A DNA stretch of 64,000 nucleotides from Thermobifida halotolerans (GTDB lineage Bacteria; Actinomycetota; Actinomycetes; Streptosporangiales; Streptosporangiaceae): contig NZ_CP063196.1 in the NCBI RefSeq assembly GCF_003574835.2, forward strand, positions 992,001-1,056,000, in the 5' to 3' direction. The position numbers were made by a program, and so were the translations under genes. Below are positions 16,822 through 27,890 of this stretch, piece after piece. Each line of letters begins with the position of its first letter. Position 1 is the stretch's first letter. The notes beneath the pieces are model-generated. The model worked only from the letters and a program-made list of their open reading frames with translations, did not search any database and had not been told where the DNA came from.

Positions 16822-17555
16822 GACGCGGTGAAGACCGTCCTGGACACCTGCCCGAGCCGTGAGGCGGGTGGTCCTCCCCTCCCGGGGACGCTCCACGGGA
16901 CCGCCCTGCCGTGCGGCGTTCCCCTGCTTCAGGGGGCAGCGTCCATACCGGAACCGGCCGCGCCGGAGCATCGCCGTCCCAGTCGACCGGGAACCACCGA
17001 GCCTCCTGGGTCAGGGGCCCGCACGGGGTTGTTGCTGCGGTTAATCAGGGAGTTTCACACGGGGTTTCCCAAGAGGCTTCACCTCGGATTTCAGACGGAC
17101 ACGGAGAAATACCTCCGTCTGTGCACGTCATAACGGTAGGCGACCTTGTGCCGGAACAGCGACACCTTACCCGCCGCGTATACCTGGCTGAGGTTCTCTC
17201 GGCGGAGCGAGCCTCGCGGAGCAGGGAGACCGGTGCGGAAAGCGGTGGCACCGATGGCGGGGCCCATGCGCGATGCTGCTGCTTGGACGCCCCGAATCAT
17301 GGGCGGAGCCCTCGAAGAACCGCCGAGTGACAGGGGGCGGACCTGGAGAGGCACAGGACAGAAGAGAGAAAAGGCAGAGTGTCTCCGCCGTGTTCGGGTG
17401 GCCGGTTCCGGCCATTCTTCTGGAGGGTTTCTGCTTCTCCTGGTGTGACCTGCCCGGACCCGTCTCTGTGGTTCTTTGGGTGATCTCTGCCGTTCTCCGG
17501 ATTTCTCTACAGTAGTGCCGCTCGGTTGACGGACTAAAGGCGCGGAGGCTGTCGG
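16822..17555. other. Gap of 734 bases without a recognised gene
   Basis: No frame reads as a convincing protein. GC content falls towards 17.4-17.5 kb, and a TACAGT (17508-17513) about 45 bases before the toxin start may be its -10 box. I see no repeats or RNA gene. Confidence 0.5.
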
Positions 17556-20522
17556 GTGAGCGGCGAGAACAGCGACGAGGACGTGGTGCTGGATCCCAGC
17601 AAGATCGTGATTCCGGCCGCGGACCCTGACGCGATCGAGGCCGCGGGCAAGGCCCTCAAGGGCGACGGCGGCGACATCGCCCAGGCCGGCCACGACATCA
17701 AAGCCTCCTGGTCCGGCCTGGAGGGCCACTACGTAGCCCCCGAGTCCGAGGAACTGCTGGCCGCGGTCGATCCGGTCGCCGACGACGGCGATGACATGGA
17801 CGACAGGATCACCACGATCGGTCAGGCCCTCATCGACTTCGCCGAGGAGATCCGCCCCCTGCTCGCCAAGTGGAAGAGCCTGAAATCCGACGCCGAGGCC
17901 ATGGCCGCCGAGATCGACGAGTTGGGCGAGGAGTGGAACGACGACGAGGACCGGGTCGAGGCCCACAACCAGCTCAACGACGACCTGGCTGCGGTGCAGA
18001 CCGACTACATGGCGGCCGAGCGCGAGTGCGCCAACGCCATCACCGCCCTGGTCGAGGGCGGCACCCGCTTCGTCGCCGCCGAACTGGACGGCTCCACCGT
18101 GCCCGACGACGGCGAGGAGGTCTACGGTCTGGCCGAGGCCCCCCAGGGCATGGAAACCGCGTGGGCCACCCCCCAGGAGCACGACGCGCCCTGGTGGGCC
18201 GACGTCGGCGCGGCCGTCTGGGACTTCGGTGTGGGCGAGGCCCAGGGCCTCGCGGCCCAGTTCGGCCTCTACCACGACCAACGCGGCTGGGGTGCCAACT
18301 CCTGGGGCGAGTGGGGTACCAACCTCAAGGACCACTGGGGTGAGACCCTGGCCACCCCGGCCTATCTGGCGGGCCTGTACAACGGCGAGAACCTGGCGGG
18401 CTCCTGGGGCGAGTGGGGCACCAACCTGGCCACCACCTGGGGCGAGGTCGCCCACTCCATGGTGCCCTGGCGCGAATGGGACACCCGCCCCGGCTACGTG
18501 ATCACCACCGCCGCCATCAACCTGGGCGGCATCGCGCTGGACGTCGCCGCGGTCGCCGGCGGCACCGCACTGACCGCCACCGGTGCGGGCGCGGTGCTGG
18601 GCGTGCCCCTGGCCGCCTGGCGCGGCGCCGGCCTGCTGAGCAGACTCGGCAAGTTCACCGACGCCGTGCCCGACCTGCCCTCCACCTCCACCCCGGACGT
18701 GGACGTGTCGATCACCGACCGCCTCAACCTGCCCGACGGCCTCAACCTGCCCGACGGCCGCACCCCCGGCGAGGTCACCACCGACCTGGGCGACGCCGCC
18801 GACGCCCTGAACACTCCCTCCTCACACATCGACACCCTCAACGACGCCCTGGCCAACGCCGATGCCTTCGGCCACCAGTCCGGTGGAGGCGGCGGCACCT
18901 GGCCCGATAGCACTCCCGCCCCACCCCCCGACACCGGTGATGCCCCACCCACACGCCCCGGCGGCGGCGAACCGGCCGTCAGCGCCTATGCCGAGGACCA
19001 TCGACCGCCACAGTCCAGCGACAGCGGACAGCCCTCCCACCCCGCCCAAGACACCCCCGCCCCCGGCGGCAACGGCAGCGACAGGGACGGTGACACCGAA
19101 GCAGACGCCTCTGCCTCCACCGCCTCGGACACGGACCGCTCCGGCGCAGACGAGGAGACTTCCGCGTCCGGTGGTTCCGCCGAGCGCACCGCCGACAGCG
19201 ACGCGCACACCCACGTCTCCGAGTCCTCGGAGCGTCTGGCCACCACCGGTGAGATCGAGTGGGCACTGAATATGTTCGACTCCTACGTCGACACTCCCGA
19301 GGACCTCTTCAGGCTCGTCGACACCGACCACGACACCCGGGTCGACGCCGATGTCTCCGAACACGACCTGGTCACCGCCAACGCCCAGAACAACAGCCCC
19401 ACCCCCGGCAGCGCCTCCCCCGACCCGTCCTTCAACGCCCACCACGACACACCCAACACCCGTCCCAACGGAGGCGACAGACCAAGCAGTCCCGCCGACC
19501 TGCCCGGTACGGAAGGTGGTGGCAGTGGTTCAGGCTTTGGGGCGCGCAGCGGGGGGAGCACACTGGACCTCGGCGGTGGAGACTCCAGCAATAGCGGTGG
19601 AGAGGGCAGCGGACGCGGTAATTTCGGAGGCGACGGAAACAAGGAGAACGGCCAAGAATTTCAGGCCCAAGATGATGAACCGAAGAGCGACGGAACTCCT
19701 GACGACCTTGGTGAGAGCCCGCACCATGACGTCTATGAACAGCAGGAAATTTCGTCCAAGGACGGACCATATGAAGACCGTCAAGAAACCGACTTGGGGC
19801 CCGAGGGTGATACTTCGCCGGCGCCAGTGAATTCCCTTCGGGGGCAGATTCTGGAGCAGATCGGTGAGGCCCGGATAATTCGCGGAAACGATGGACTTAT
19901 CAGTGAGATCGACGGGAAACCTGTCAGGTCCTACCTGAACGAGAAGGTGTACGGGCGTGCTGGCGAAATTCGCAAAATGGTAAATGAAGGTCTGTACTCT
20001 CTTAAGTCACTTGGCGGTAGGAGTGGAGCAGTAAACTCTATAGCGATTGATCTGCGCACGGGGTGTGTTGCAGAGGGAGTCAATGGAAGGCCGGATGACG
20101 TACTTGCCCCCGAAGAACTTCATCCTGTTCTTCGCGACCGGATGGATTCAATGATCGGTAGTGGTCCCGCAGGTGGACTTTATGAGCAATATAATCGCTT
20201 TACTGGTGAAGTTATCAATTATACCGATTTTCCGCAGAATGACGAACCTTTGCGGCATGCGGAAGTCAAAGCAGTAAATGAACTTCTGAGCACAAGAGAG
20301 GCTGAAGGTCTTGAAGTGGGGTCGGAAGTATTTAATGAATTTCATCTGGATAATACTTTCACCTTGTACAAGGAGGGCCCCAAGGCATCCCCCTGTTGTG
20401 CCAACTGTACCAGGATGATTGATGGAGCGATAACAAATCCGGATAGGTTGGTATACTCTGTTGGTCACCCTGAAAGCGAGAAGACAAGGATAAGGGGAGA
20501 GCTCGGTGAAGAGAGTTCGTGA
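17556..20522 (+). CDS. Polymorphic toxin with C-terminal YwqJ-like deaminase
   Basis: A 988-aa modular toxin. Residues 1-180 are helical and acidic, like WXG/LXG-type N-termini exported by type VII secretion (inference). Residues 230-310 repeat WGEWGTN and WGE units, then a short hydrophobic stretch (GIALDVAAVAGGTALTATG). About 400 residues of Ser/Asp/Pro/Gly linker follow. From about 755 the domain carries a deaminase signature: H901-A-E903 and C948-A-N-C951, the zinc ligands and proton shuttle of the YwqJ family. The base composition turns clearly AT-richer from about 19.6 kb, exactly over the toxin tip, a sign of tip exchange. The start is GTG 17556 behind GGAGG. Confidence 0.85.
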   Translation: MSGENSDEDVVLDPSKIVIPAADPDAIEAAGKALKGDGGDIAQAGHDIKASWSGLEGHYVAPESEELLAAVDPVADDGDDMDDRITTIGQALIDFAEEIRPLLAKWKSLKSDAEAMAAEIDELGEEWNDDEDRVEAHNQLNDDLAAVQTDYMAAERECANAITALVEGGTRFVAAELDGSTVPDDGEEVYGLAEAPQGMETAWATPQEHDAPWWADVGAAVWDFGVGEAQGLAAQFGLYHDQRGWGANSWGEWGTNLKDHWGETLATPAYLAGLYNGENLAGSWGEWGTNLATTWGEVAHSMVPWREWDTRPGYVITTAAINLGGIALDVAAVAGGTALTATGAGAVLGVPLAAWRGAGLLSRLGKFTDAVPDLPSTSTPDVDVSITDRLNLPDGLNLPDGRTPGEVTTDLGDAADALNTPSSHIDTLNDALANADAFGHQSGGGGGTWPDSTPAPPPDTGDAPPTRPGGGEPAVSAYAEDHRPPQSSDSGQPSHPAQDTPAPGGNGSDRDGDTEADASASTASDTDRSGADEETSASGGSAERTADSDAHTHVSESSERLATTGEIEWALNMFDSYVDTPEDLFRLVDTDHDTRVDADVSEHDLVTANAQNNSPTPGSASPDPSFNAHHDTPNTRPNGGDRPSSPADLPGTEGGGSGSGFGARSGGSTLDLGGGDSSNSGGEGSGRGNFGGDGNKENGQEFQAQDDEPKSDGTPDDLGESPHHDVYEQQEISSKDGPYEDRQETDLGPEGDTSPAPVNSLRGQILEQIGEARIIRGNDGLISEIDGKPVRSYLNEKVYGRAGEIRKMVNEGLYSLKSLGGRSGAVNSIAIDLRTGCVAEGVNGRPDDVLAPEELHPVLRDRMDSMIGSGPAGGLYEQYNRFTGEVINYTDFPQNDEPLRHAEVKAVNELLSTREAEGLEVGSEVFNEFHLDNTFTLYKEGPKASPCCANCTRMIDGAITNPDRLVYSVGHPESEKTRIRGELGEESS

Positions 20523-20868
20523 GGATGAACTGGAGTTCGATGACGACGGCGTCGCATTTTACCAGAGAGAATTGTTTACCGGCGAGGCGATTGAATTCGA
20601 CAATCTGGGGAACAGGGTAGGGCTGACGACATACAAGGACGGTTATGAGGAAGGAATTTCCCGTGAATGGGCGCCAGGCGGAAATCTGATCTCCGAGGGG
20701 GTTGTCGCCAGAGGCGGAAGGGCTGTGGGCCTGTGGCGAAGATGGCATTCGAACGGTCGACTCGCACACGAGCGGCGCTTCGGTGACCTGGGAGGTCTGC
20801 GTTCCGATCGCCAGTGGGATGAGGAGGGAAACCTCATCAAGGACAGAACATACGATGTCCCCCACTAA
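20506..20868 (+). CDS. YwqK-family immunity protein (MORN-like repeats)
   Basis: A 120-aa protein starting at GTG 20506, 17 bases inside the toxin gene and behind AAGGGGAG. It has MORN-like units: FTGEAIEFDNLGNRVGLTTY, YKDGYEEGISREWAPGGNLI, and LWRRWHSNGRLAHERRF. These are typical of YwqK antitoxins, which neutralise YwqJ deaminases in Bacillus. Overlap with the toxin makes immunity co-expression obligatory. Base use matches the AT-richer toxin tip, so the pair probably arrived together. Confidence 0.85.
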   Translation: MKRVREDELEFDDDGVAFYQRELFTGEAIEFDNLGNRVGLTTYKDGYEEGISREWAPGGNLISEGVVARGGRAVGLWRRWHSNGRLAHERRFGDLGGLRSDRQWDEEGNLIKDRTYDVPH

Positions 20869-21600
20869 GAGCGTGTTTGAGAAGGGTCAGTTCGTGAGAT
20901 CCTCGCTCGTCTGTGCCAGTTCTTGAGTTGGGCGATGGCCCGCTCGCCGTGGCCGCGGAGCGTGGCGTGGGCGAAGCCGACGTTCTTCTGCCAGGTCGGC
21001 TTGCCCGGCCCCTTGAATGGACAGAACACCACCCCCGGCCCTGGCCGACACAAGCCCTTGTCGGCCAGACCGAGCAGCCCTGCGGTCTCGATCCGCTCGG
21101 CGGGCCTTGCAGACCGGACGGTCCGAGTGTCGTGCACCGGTCCCGGCAGTGCCCCCGACGCCCACAACAGCTCCCCGTCCGGGGTAGCCACCACCTGCAC
21201 GTCCATTCCATGTCGGCGGTGTTTGCCCGAGGAGAACGGGCGGCCGACCGCCAGGCGATTGCAGGCGATGGAGGTGCCGTCTCAGGTGTCCATGTCCGCG
21301 TCTTCAGGAGCGGTGTAGCCCCGCTCCAGGGTGGGCGCCTGGGCAGCTAACAGGCGCCCACGTACCGCCACACGGTGGAGACGCCCACTCCGAACCCCGC
21401 TGCGAGGTGGGCGAAGGGGCCCTTTGCGTAGACGGATCAAGAGGAGCAGTGCCTGATGAGCAGGCTCCAGGCGTCGCCACCGCGACCCGGTGGCCGTGTG
21501 GTGGGCGCGGATGACACAGATGACCAGGCTCAGGGAGCAGCGTGGCGACGGCAGACCGGCACGCTCTAACAGCACCGGAAGTCCTTGAAGGGAATGGGTT
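20865..21600 (-). pseudogene. Degenerate IS5-family (DDE_Tnp_4) transposase
   Basis: Minus-strand remnant of an IS transposase. In order it shows LEPAHQALLLLIRLRKG, a frameshift, FAHLAAGFGVGVSTVWRYVG, a TAG, TAPEDADMDT, a TGA near 21285, then DGTSIACNRLAVGRPFSSGK, RRHGMDVQVVATPDGELLW, LPGPVHD and LADKG, ending QKNVGFAHATLRGHGERAIA. These are the HTH and DDE segments of the family broken by at least one frameshift and two stops. It directly abuts the immunity gene. I could not identify terminal inverted repeats. Confidence 0.8.
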
Positions 21601-21693
21601 GATCTTGGTCGACAACTCCTCCAGGGGATTCCTGCTATTCGGCAGAGGGCTAAGGCAACCGGTACAGGGCTGCGACCAGCACCATCAGGATGA

Positions 21694-21850
21694 AAAGCCC
21701 AGTACGTGATCACCCGTCCCGGGAACTACAACGTCCACTTCGACTACGATCAGGACCCGAAGATCACTTTCCCCACGCCTCAGGGGTTCACCCAGGATCT
21801 GAAGTACTTCCCCGCGACGAGGCTGAGGGACGGGTGGGAATGCCGCTCTC
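21694..21850 (+). pseudogene. Orphan C-terminal fragment of an immunity protein
   Basis: After the IS remnant the plus strand reads KAQYVITRPGNYNVHFDYDQ then DPKITFPTPQGFTQDLKYFP. A one-base shift restores a PRDEAEG ending. This resembles the tail of YezG/DUF600-type immunity proteins (G.YNV.FDYD...YFPR). No start or N-terminal half is present, consistent with a displaced older immunity gene cut by the IS. Confidence 0.5.
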
Positions 21851-21977
21851 GGATGACGACGGCTGCCCCGCCCTCCGAGGCATCCGGTTGTTCTACCCGC
21901 AGTCCATCGGGAGCCAGCCGTCGGCAGCGACACCGGGGGCCGAGAACCGCGCGGAACCGGCCCCGGTGTCGATCCGG

Positions 21978-24254
<2,277 letters not shown>

Positions 24255-24543
24255 GATGGCTCCTCTCAACGACGCTCCGGGCGCGGGTCCACGGGACACG
24301 CCACCGCGACCTGCCCCGCACGGCGGGCCGCGGTCGGCGCGGCTACCCGCCGAGCGGTGGCCGAAGTCGGAATTCTCCGGGAGTTGAAGCCCGTGGTCGT
24401 TCTTTTGCCGAGGGTGGAATGGCGAGCGATCATGTGCTGCCCGCGGACGGTCCGTCGACCGCGCCGGCTCCGCCCGCAGAGATTCCGGATCGACGAGGGC
24501 GGGTACCAGGCCCGAGTCGCTTCACGGAGAGAAAGGATCCGCG

Positions 24544-25262
24544 ATGCCCTCCCCCCAACGGGCCCGCTTTCGGTGTGCCCCTCGCCCGAGACCGACCGTC
24601 CTGGTCGCAACACTGCTCGCCGCGGTCGCCGCCGGCGGCTGCTCCGCCGGTGACGAGACCGGTGAGGCCTCGGCGGTCGCCCCCGCCTCCTCGCCGTCGC
24701 GTCCGCCTCGCCTTCACCGGTGTTCGACACCGTCGAGGATCTGGAGACGTACTGCCGGTCCCGCTCCGACGAGGAGATCAGCGACGGCTATCCCGCCGCA
24801 GCCGAGTACACGGGCCCCGGCCCCCATCCCACGGTGGTGTTCCGCCGTCTTCCCACCACCGACGCCCACGTCACCGGGTACCGCATGGCGGACCACTCGC
24901 CCTACGAGGAGTGGCTGCCCGAGTCACCCGAACAGGCGGTGCTGCTCGTGTGCGTCAACGGAACCTCACCGAGCCCGGAAAACGTCGACACGTGCGAGTA
25001 CGAACCCAGCTCGGTCACCGGAGTCACGGTCGGGGAGGCCTTCGAACTGCCGTTGCGCGAGCGAACCTACAAGTTCACCGTGTACGCGCTGCGCACCGGT
25101 GAGGAGGTCGCCGCGGGCGAGATCCCCTCGGCGGACCTGTCCTGTCCCGCGTCGGTCTTCAGCGACTCCATGGTGCGTGAGGCCGGCGAGGTGTACACGA
25201 CCATCGACTACGGCGCGATGTTGCGGGAAGTGGAAGAGGCCGTGACGGCTGACGCTCCCTGA
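24544..25262 (+). pseudogene. Lipoprotein gene split by a frameshift
   Basis: Frame 1 from ATG 24544 (after GAGAAAGGA) encodes an export signal: basic start, TVLVATLLAAVAAGGCSAG with a lipobox-like AGGC, then a Ser/Ala linker to about 24715. The rest of the protein, FDTVEDLETYCRSRSDEEIS to TADAP, lies in another frame from about 24700 to 25262, where upstream codons read ASASPSPV. One base lost, or two gained, within the repetitive tcctcgccgtcgcg run explains the break. Cys residues and composition of the second part fit a secreted domain. It could be a real lesion or an assembly error. Confidence 0.65.
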
Positions 25263-25287
25263 GGGGGCCGTGGCCCCGGGGACGCGC

Positions 25288-26469
25288 TCACCCGCCGAGA
25301 GGCGCCGGAATCGGGTGGTCCGGTTCGTCGAGCCACACCGTCTGGCTCTCCGGGGTCACCGTGACGCCGAAACGCTCCCGGTCGGGGCGGCCGCTGCGCC
25401 GCCACCATCGGTGCGCGCGCTCCACCTCGTCCCACAGCCGCCGCCGACCGTGCTGTTCCACCGTGAAGATGTCGGCGCCGGGCACGTGGTCCACCGACGC
25501 CCACGCGCCGCTGCCGTCGTACAGCCACAGCGTGGACTCCCCGGAGCCGTCGGCGGCGGGGAGGACGACCTGGCACAGCCCCGGCACCAGCGCGCCGACC
25601 GCGAACCGGGCGGGGGAGGCCAGATGCAGGAGGTCGCCGGGGTCCACGGCGGTGGCGGAGACGTCCGCCGCCGCCCCGGTGTCGACGTAGCGCCGCCACC
25701 CGCCCGTCGGGGCGCGCTGCTGGCGCAGCCACATGAACCCCGCCCGGGTGAGCACCCGGCCCGACGCGGTGCCGTCGGCGGCCACCCGCAGCCGCAGCAG
25801 GCCGGTGCTGGAGTAGGGGTTGCCCCACGGCAGCAGCACCAGGCCGCCGGGGCGGGTCTGCGCCACCCACGCGTACGGAATGTCCCCGGCCGCGGCGGTG
25901 GCCAGCACCCGGTCGTAGGGGGCGTGCTCGGGCGCCCCTTCCGCGCCGTCGCCGACCACCACCGTGGGCGCGAACCCGGCGGAGGCCAGACGGCGGCGGG
26001 CGTGCTCGGCCAGCGCCGCGTCGATCTCCACCGACACCACCCGGGCCGAGCCCAGCCGCGCCGCCAGCAGTGCCGCGTTGTAGCCGGTGCCCGTGCCGAT
26101 CTCCAGCACCCGCATCCCCTCGGTCGCGTCGAGGGAGTCGAGCATGGCCAGCATCAGCGAGGGCTGCGACGCCGAACTCGTGACGTAGCGGCCCCGGCCT
26201 CCGTGCCCGGCCGGGGAACCGTCGTCGACCTGCGTGGCGATCGCGACGTCCTGGTGGACCGTCTGCCACCAGTACGGGTCGTCGCGCCCCACCGCGAGGA
26301 GCTGCCCGTCGGAGCGGTCGGCGTCCACCGCCCAGATCACGTCGGGCACGAACCGGTGCCGCTCCACCCGCAAAAACGCCCGCTCCCACGCGGGGTCGCC
26401 GAGCAGGCCCCGCTCACGCAGCAGTCCGACCAACGCGGCCGGGCCGCCGCTGTCGCGCGGTGCGGTCAT
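25288..26469 (-). CDS. PCMT-like SAM methyltransferase
   Basis: A 393-aa protein related to protein-L-isoaspartate O-methyltransferase. Residues about 95-115 (YVTSSASQPSLMLAMLDSL) and motif I VLEIGTGTGYNAALLA (about 121-136) are typical, followed by VVSVEIDAALAEHARRRL. A C-terminal domain of about 170 residues, rich in Trp and Arg, is additional; such extended forms occur in actinomycete PCMT-like maturases for peptides and stand-alone enzymes. No peptide-maturation partner is next to it. Its start overlaps the stop of a 44-aa gene. Confidence 0.85.
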   Translation of the reverse strand: MTAPRDSGGPAALVGLLRERGLLGDPAWERAFLRVERHRFVPDVIWAVDADRSDGQLLAVGRDDPYWWQTVHQDVAIATQVDDGSPAGHGGRGRYVTSSASQPSLMLAMLDSLDATEGMRVLEIGTGTGYNAALLAARLGSARVVSVEIDAALAEHARRRLASAGFAPTVVVGDGAEGAPEHAPYDRVLATAAAGDIPYAWVAQTRPGGLVLLPWGNPYSSTGLLRLRVAADGTASGRVLTRAGFMWLRQQRAPTGGWRRYVDTGAAADVSATAVDPGDLLHLASPARFAVGALVPGLCQVVLPAADGSGESTLWLYDGSGAWASVDHVPGADIFTVEQHGRRRLWDEVERAHRWWRRSGRPDRERFGVTVTPESQTVWLDEPDHPIPAPLGG

Positions 26470-26600
26470 TTCTTCTCGCCGTTGTCCCTGCCGACCTTCT
26501 CACCGCCGCCGCCGTGCTTCGGCCCCGACTGGCCGTCCCACTCCGCGGGCGTGCCCGGTCCCTGGTCCTCACCCTTGTCCTGGCTGCTGTGCGAACCCAT
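26466..26600 (-). CDS. Small hydrophilic protein coupled to methyltransferase
   Basis: A 44-aa, Gly/Lys/Glu/Asp-rich protein (MGSHSSQDKGEDQGPGTPAE..., ending GRDNGEKK) starting at ATG 26600 with GGAGG six bases upstream. Its TGA overlaps the methyltransferase ATG (ATGA). It has no Cys, membrane segment or known domain. It contains Asp and Asn-Gly sites that could be isoaspartate-prone, so it might be a substrate or a leader peptide; that is speculation. Confidence 0.6.
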   Translation of the reverse strand: MGSHSSQDKGEDQGPGTPAEWDGQSGPKHGGGGEKVGRDNGEKK

Positions 26601-27192
26601 GGCGACCTCCGAGGAAAGAGTTGCTCTGCCGAAACGGTAGCCGGGAGGGCGCGCGCTGTCAGGGAAGTGAGACGTAAGGGTCACCGGGGAGCCCCGAGGA
26701 GACGACCAGGAGTCGCAGGAACGACGATCTCGACAGATCCGGGCCTCTTCCTGCGATTATCGCCCACTCCAGTCAAGATCATCGTCCGGGTCAGCGCGGA
26801 CCGCGGCAGTGCGGCGGGGGCGCAGTCGGGCCACCGCTTCGCCAGCGTCCTGCCCAGTCCGGGACGCGGCGCCACGCGGTCGTCGAGGATCTTCCGCGTG
26901 GTCCGTGCGGCGCAGCAGCAACTGCCGCGCAAGCGTCGCCCGGTTCAGGGTGCGGTGGTCGAGGGCGGTCATGGAGCCACCAGTCTCCCGTGGTATGCGT
27001 CCGTCGTCTTCACGGTCCAGAAGTGAAACTACAGGACATTGCGGTCGATTTCTGTCCGCAGTAGTTACCGTGTGGTGGCGGCGCATGGAGATCCCATAGA
27101 ACGGACCACCCCGGGGTTGGCGGTACGCCTCAGCCGGTTGGCGCGCCCCGGTGGGGCGGAGAGCGGGGAGAAAAACACTCGCAACGAGAAAA
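26601..27192. other. Gap without a recognised gene
   Basis: About 590 bases precede a cluster of repeats. Short frames on both strands lack protein-like character or ribosome binding sites. I see no RNA gene. Confidence 0.5.
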
Positions 27193-27290
27193 GCTCTGGC
27201 GGGTGCGGTCACACCCCCAGAGCCGGGTCAGCGGCGCATCCGCCCTCGGATGACATTGCAAGGGCCGCTGACCTCCCCATTGTGCCGCAC
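27193..27290 (+). repeat. Hairpin/GCCGCTGAC leader repeat, copy 2
   Basis: The arms GCTCTGG (27193-27199) and CCAGAGC (27217-27223) contain inner GGGTG/CACCC, exactly as upstream of the ATPase gene at 7255. They are followed by GTCAGCGGC (27227-27235) and its complement GCCGCTGAC (27264-27272). The sequence after the element, CTCCCCATTGTGCCGCAC, still resembles the start of the 7255 gene (ATGTCCATCATGCCGCAC). Confidence 0.6.
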
Positions 27291-27449
27291 CTTCAGCCCG
27301 GCTGGGACTCATTTGTCCTGCCGATATCGGCCATGTCCGTTCGGTGTTGTTCCATTCCGTTCGGCAGGACGCGGCCGTCGGCCCGGTGGGCGACACTCGG
27401 GCCGCAGGAGCGCTCCTCTGCGGGGGGTGGGAGCGGCGTCGCTGACTGA
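27273..27449 (+). pseudogene. Relic N-terminus of an ATP-binding regulator gene
   Basis: The frame directly after leader copy 2 reads LPIVPHLQPGWDSFVLPISA then MSVRCCSIPFGRTRPSARWA before ending at 27449. SVRC.SIPF..T..S...AR is a common beginning of actinobacterial HATPase_c_2 regulators. The normal start codon has become CTC and the ATPase body is missing, so this looks like a decayed 5' end. Confidence 0.45.
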
Positions 27450-27640
27450 GGTTTGATGGCCGGGTCCGCGGTGGGTGCGAATCCGCTGCGCCCCGGCGGG
27501 GTCGAGGCATTCCACAGAACTCCTCAGAAGCGGGACGCCACCGGTCGCCCGCCCCGGAGGCTCGGGCGGAACGCCTCGCCCTTCCCCGGCTCCCCGGAAG
27601 GAACCCGCTCCCACCGCAGAACCCAACGCTCAAACCTCAG
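27445..27640. repeat. Second large imperfect inverted repeat (196 bp)
   Basis: The outer arms are perfect: ACTGAGGTTTGA (27445-27456) and TCAAACCTCAGT (27629-27640). Pairing continues inward with a few mismatches through GCGGTGGG (left) and CCCACCGC (right), to CGAGGCATTCC (27503-27513) and GGAACGCCTCG (27568-27578). About 80 bases per arm and a 50-base centre make a long hairpin with no ORF. It is MITE-like in form. Flanking target duplications are not obvious. Confidence 0.6.
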
Positions 27641-27680
27641 TGAGAGCGGCGCGGGGAACATGATCACGCACCGTCAAAGG

Positions 27681-27775
27681 CTCCGGGAGTGCGCGCCTTC
27701 GGAACCGGGTCAGCGGCGCTCCGCCCCCGGATGCCGAATGAGGCCGCTGACGTGCCTGTTGTGCTGTATTCGCCG
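27681..27775 (+). repeat. Hairpin/GCCGCTGAC leader repeat, copy 3
   Basis: A more degenerate copy of the leader element. GGCTCCGGGAG and a weak partner lie at 27680-27705, then GTCAGCGGC (27709-27717), CTCCGCCCCCGGATG, and GCCGCTGAC (27743-27751) followed by GTGCCTGTTGTGCTG. A GTG sits where the 7255 gene has its ATG; the frame it opens ends after 34 codons without recognisable ATPase sequence. Confidence 0.5.
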
Positions 27776-27890
27776 CCTGCTCCCTGCCTGCTCCGCCGCC
27801 GAATTTCCGGATTCTCCCGATGCGGGGGAACTGTCGCTGCCGCAGAGACGACATAATCGAAAAAGGCGAACTCCAGACGGAAAGGGAACC

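Noticed and set aside
27193-27775. tRNA-like folds in the repeat cluster
   Set aside because: Stems do not give a cloverleaf and no TTC-loop or anticodon arm can be placed.
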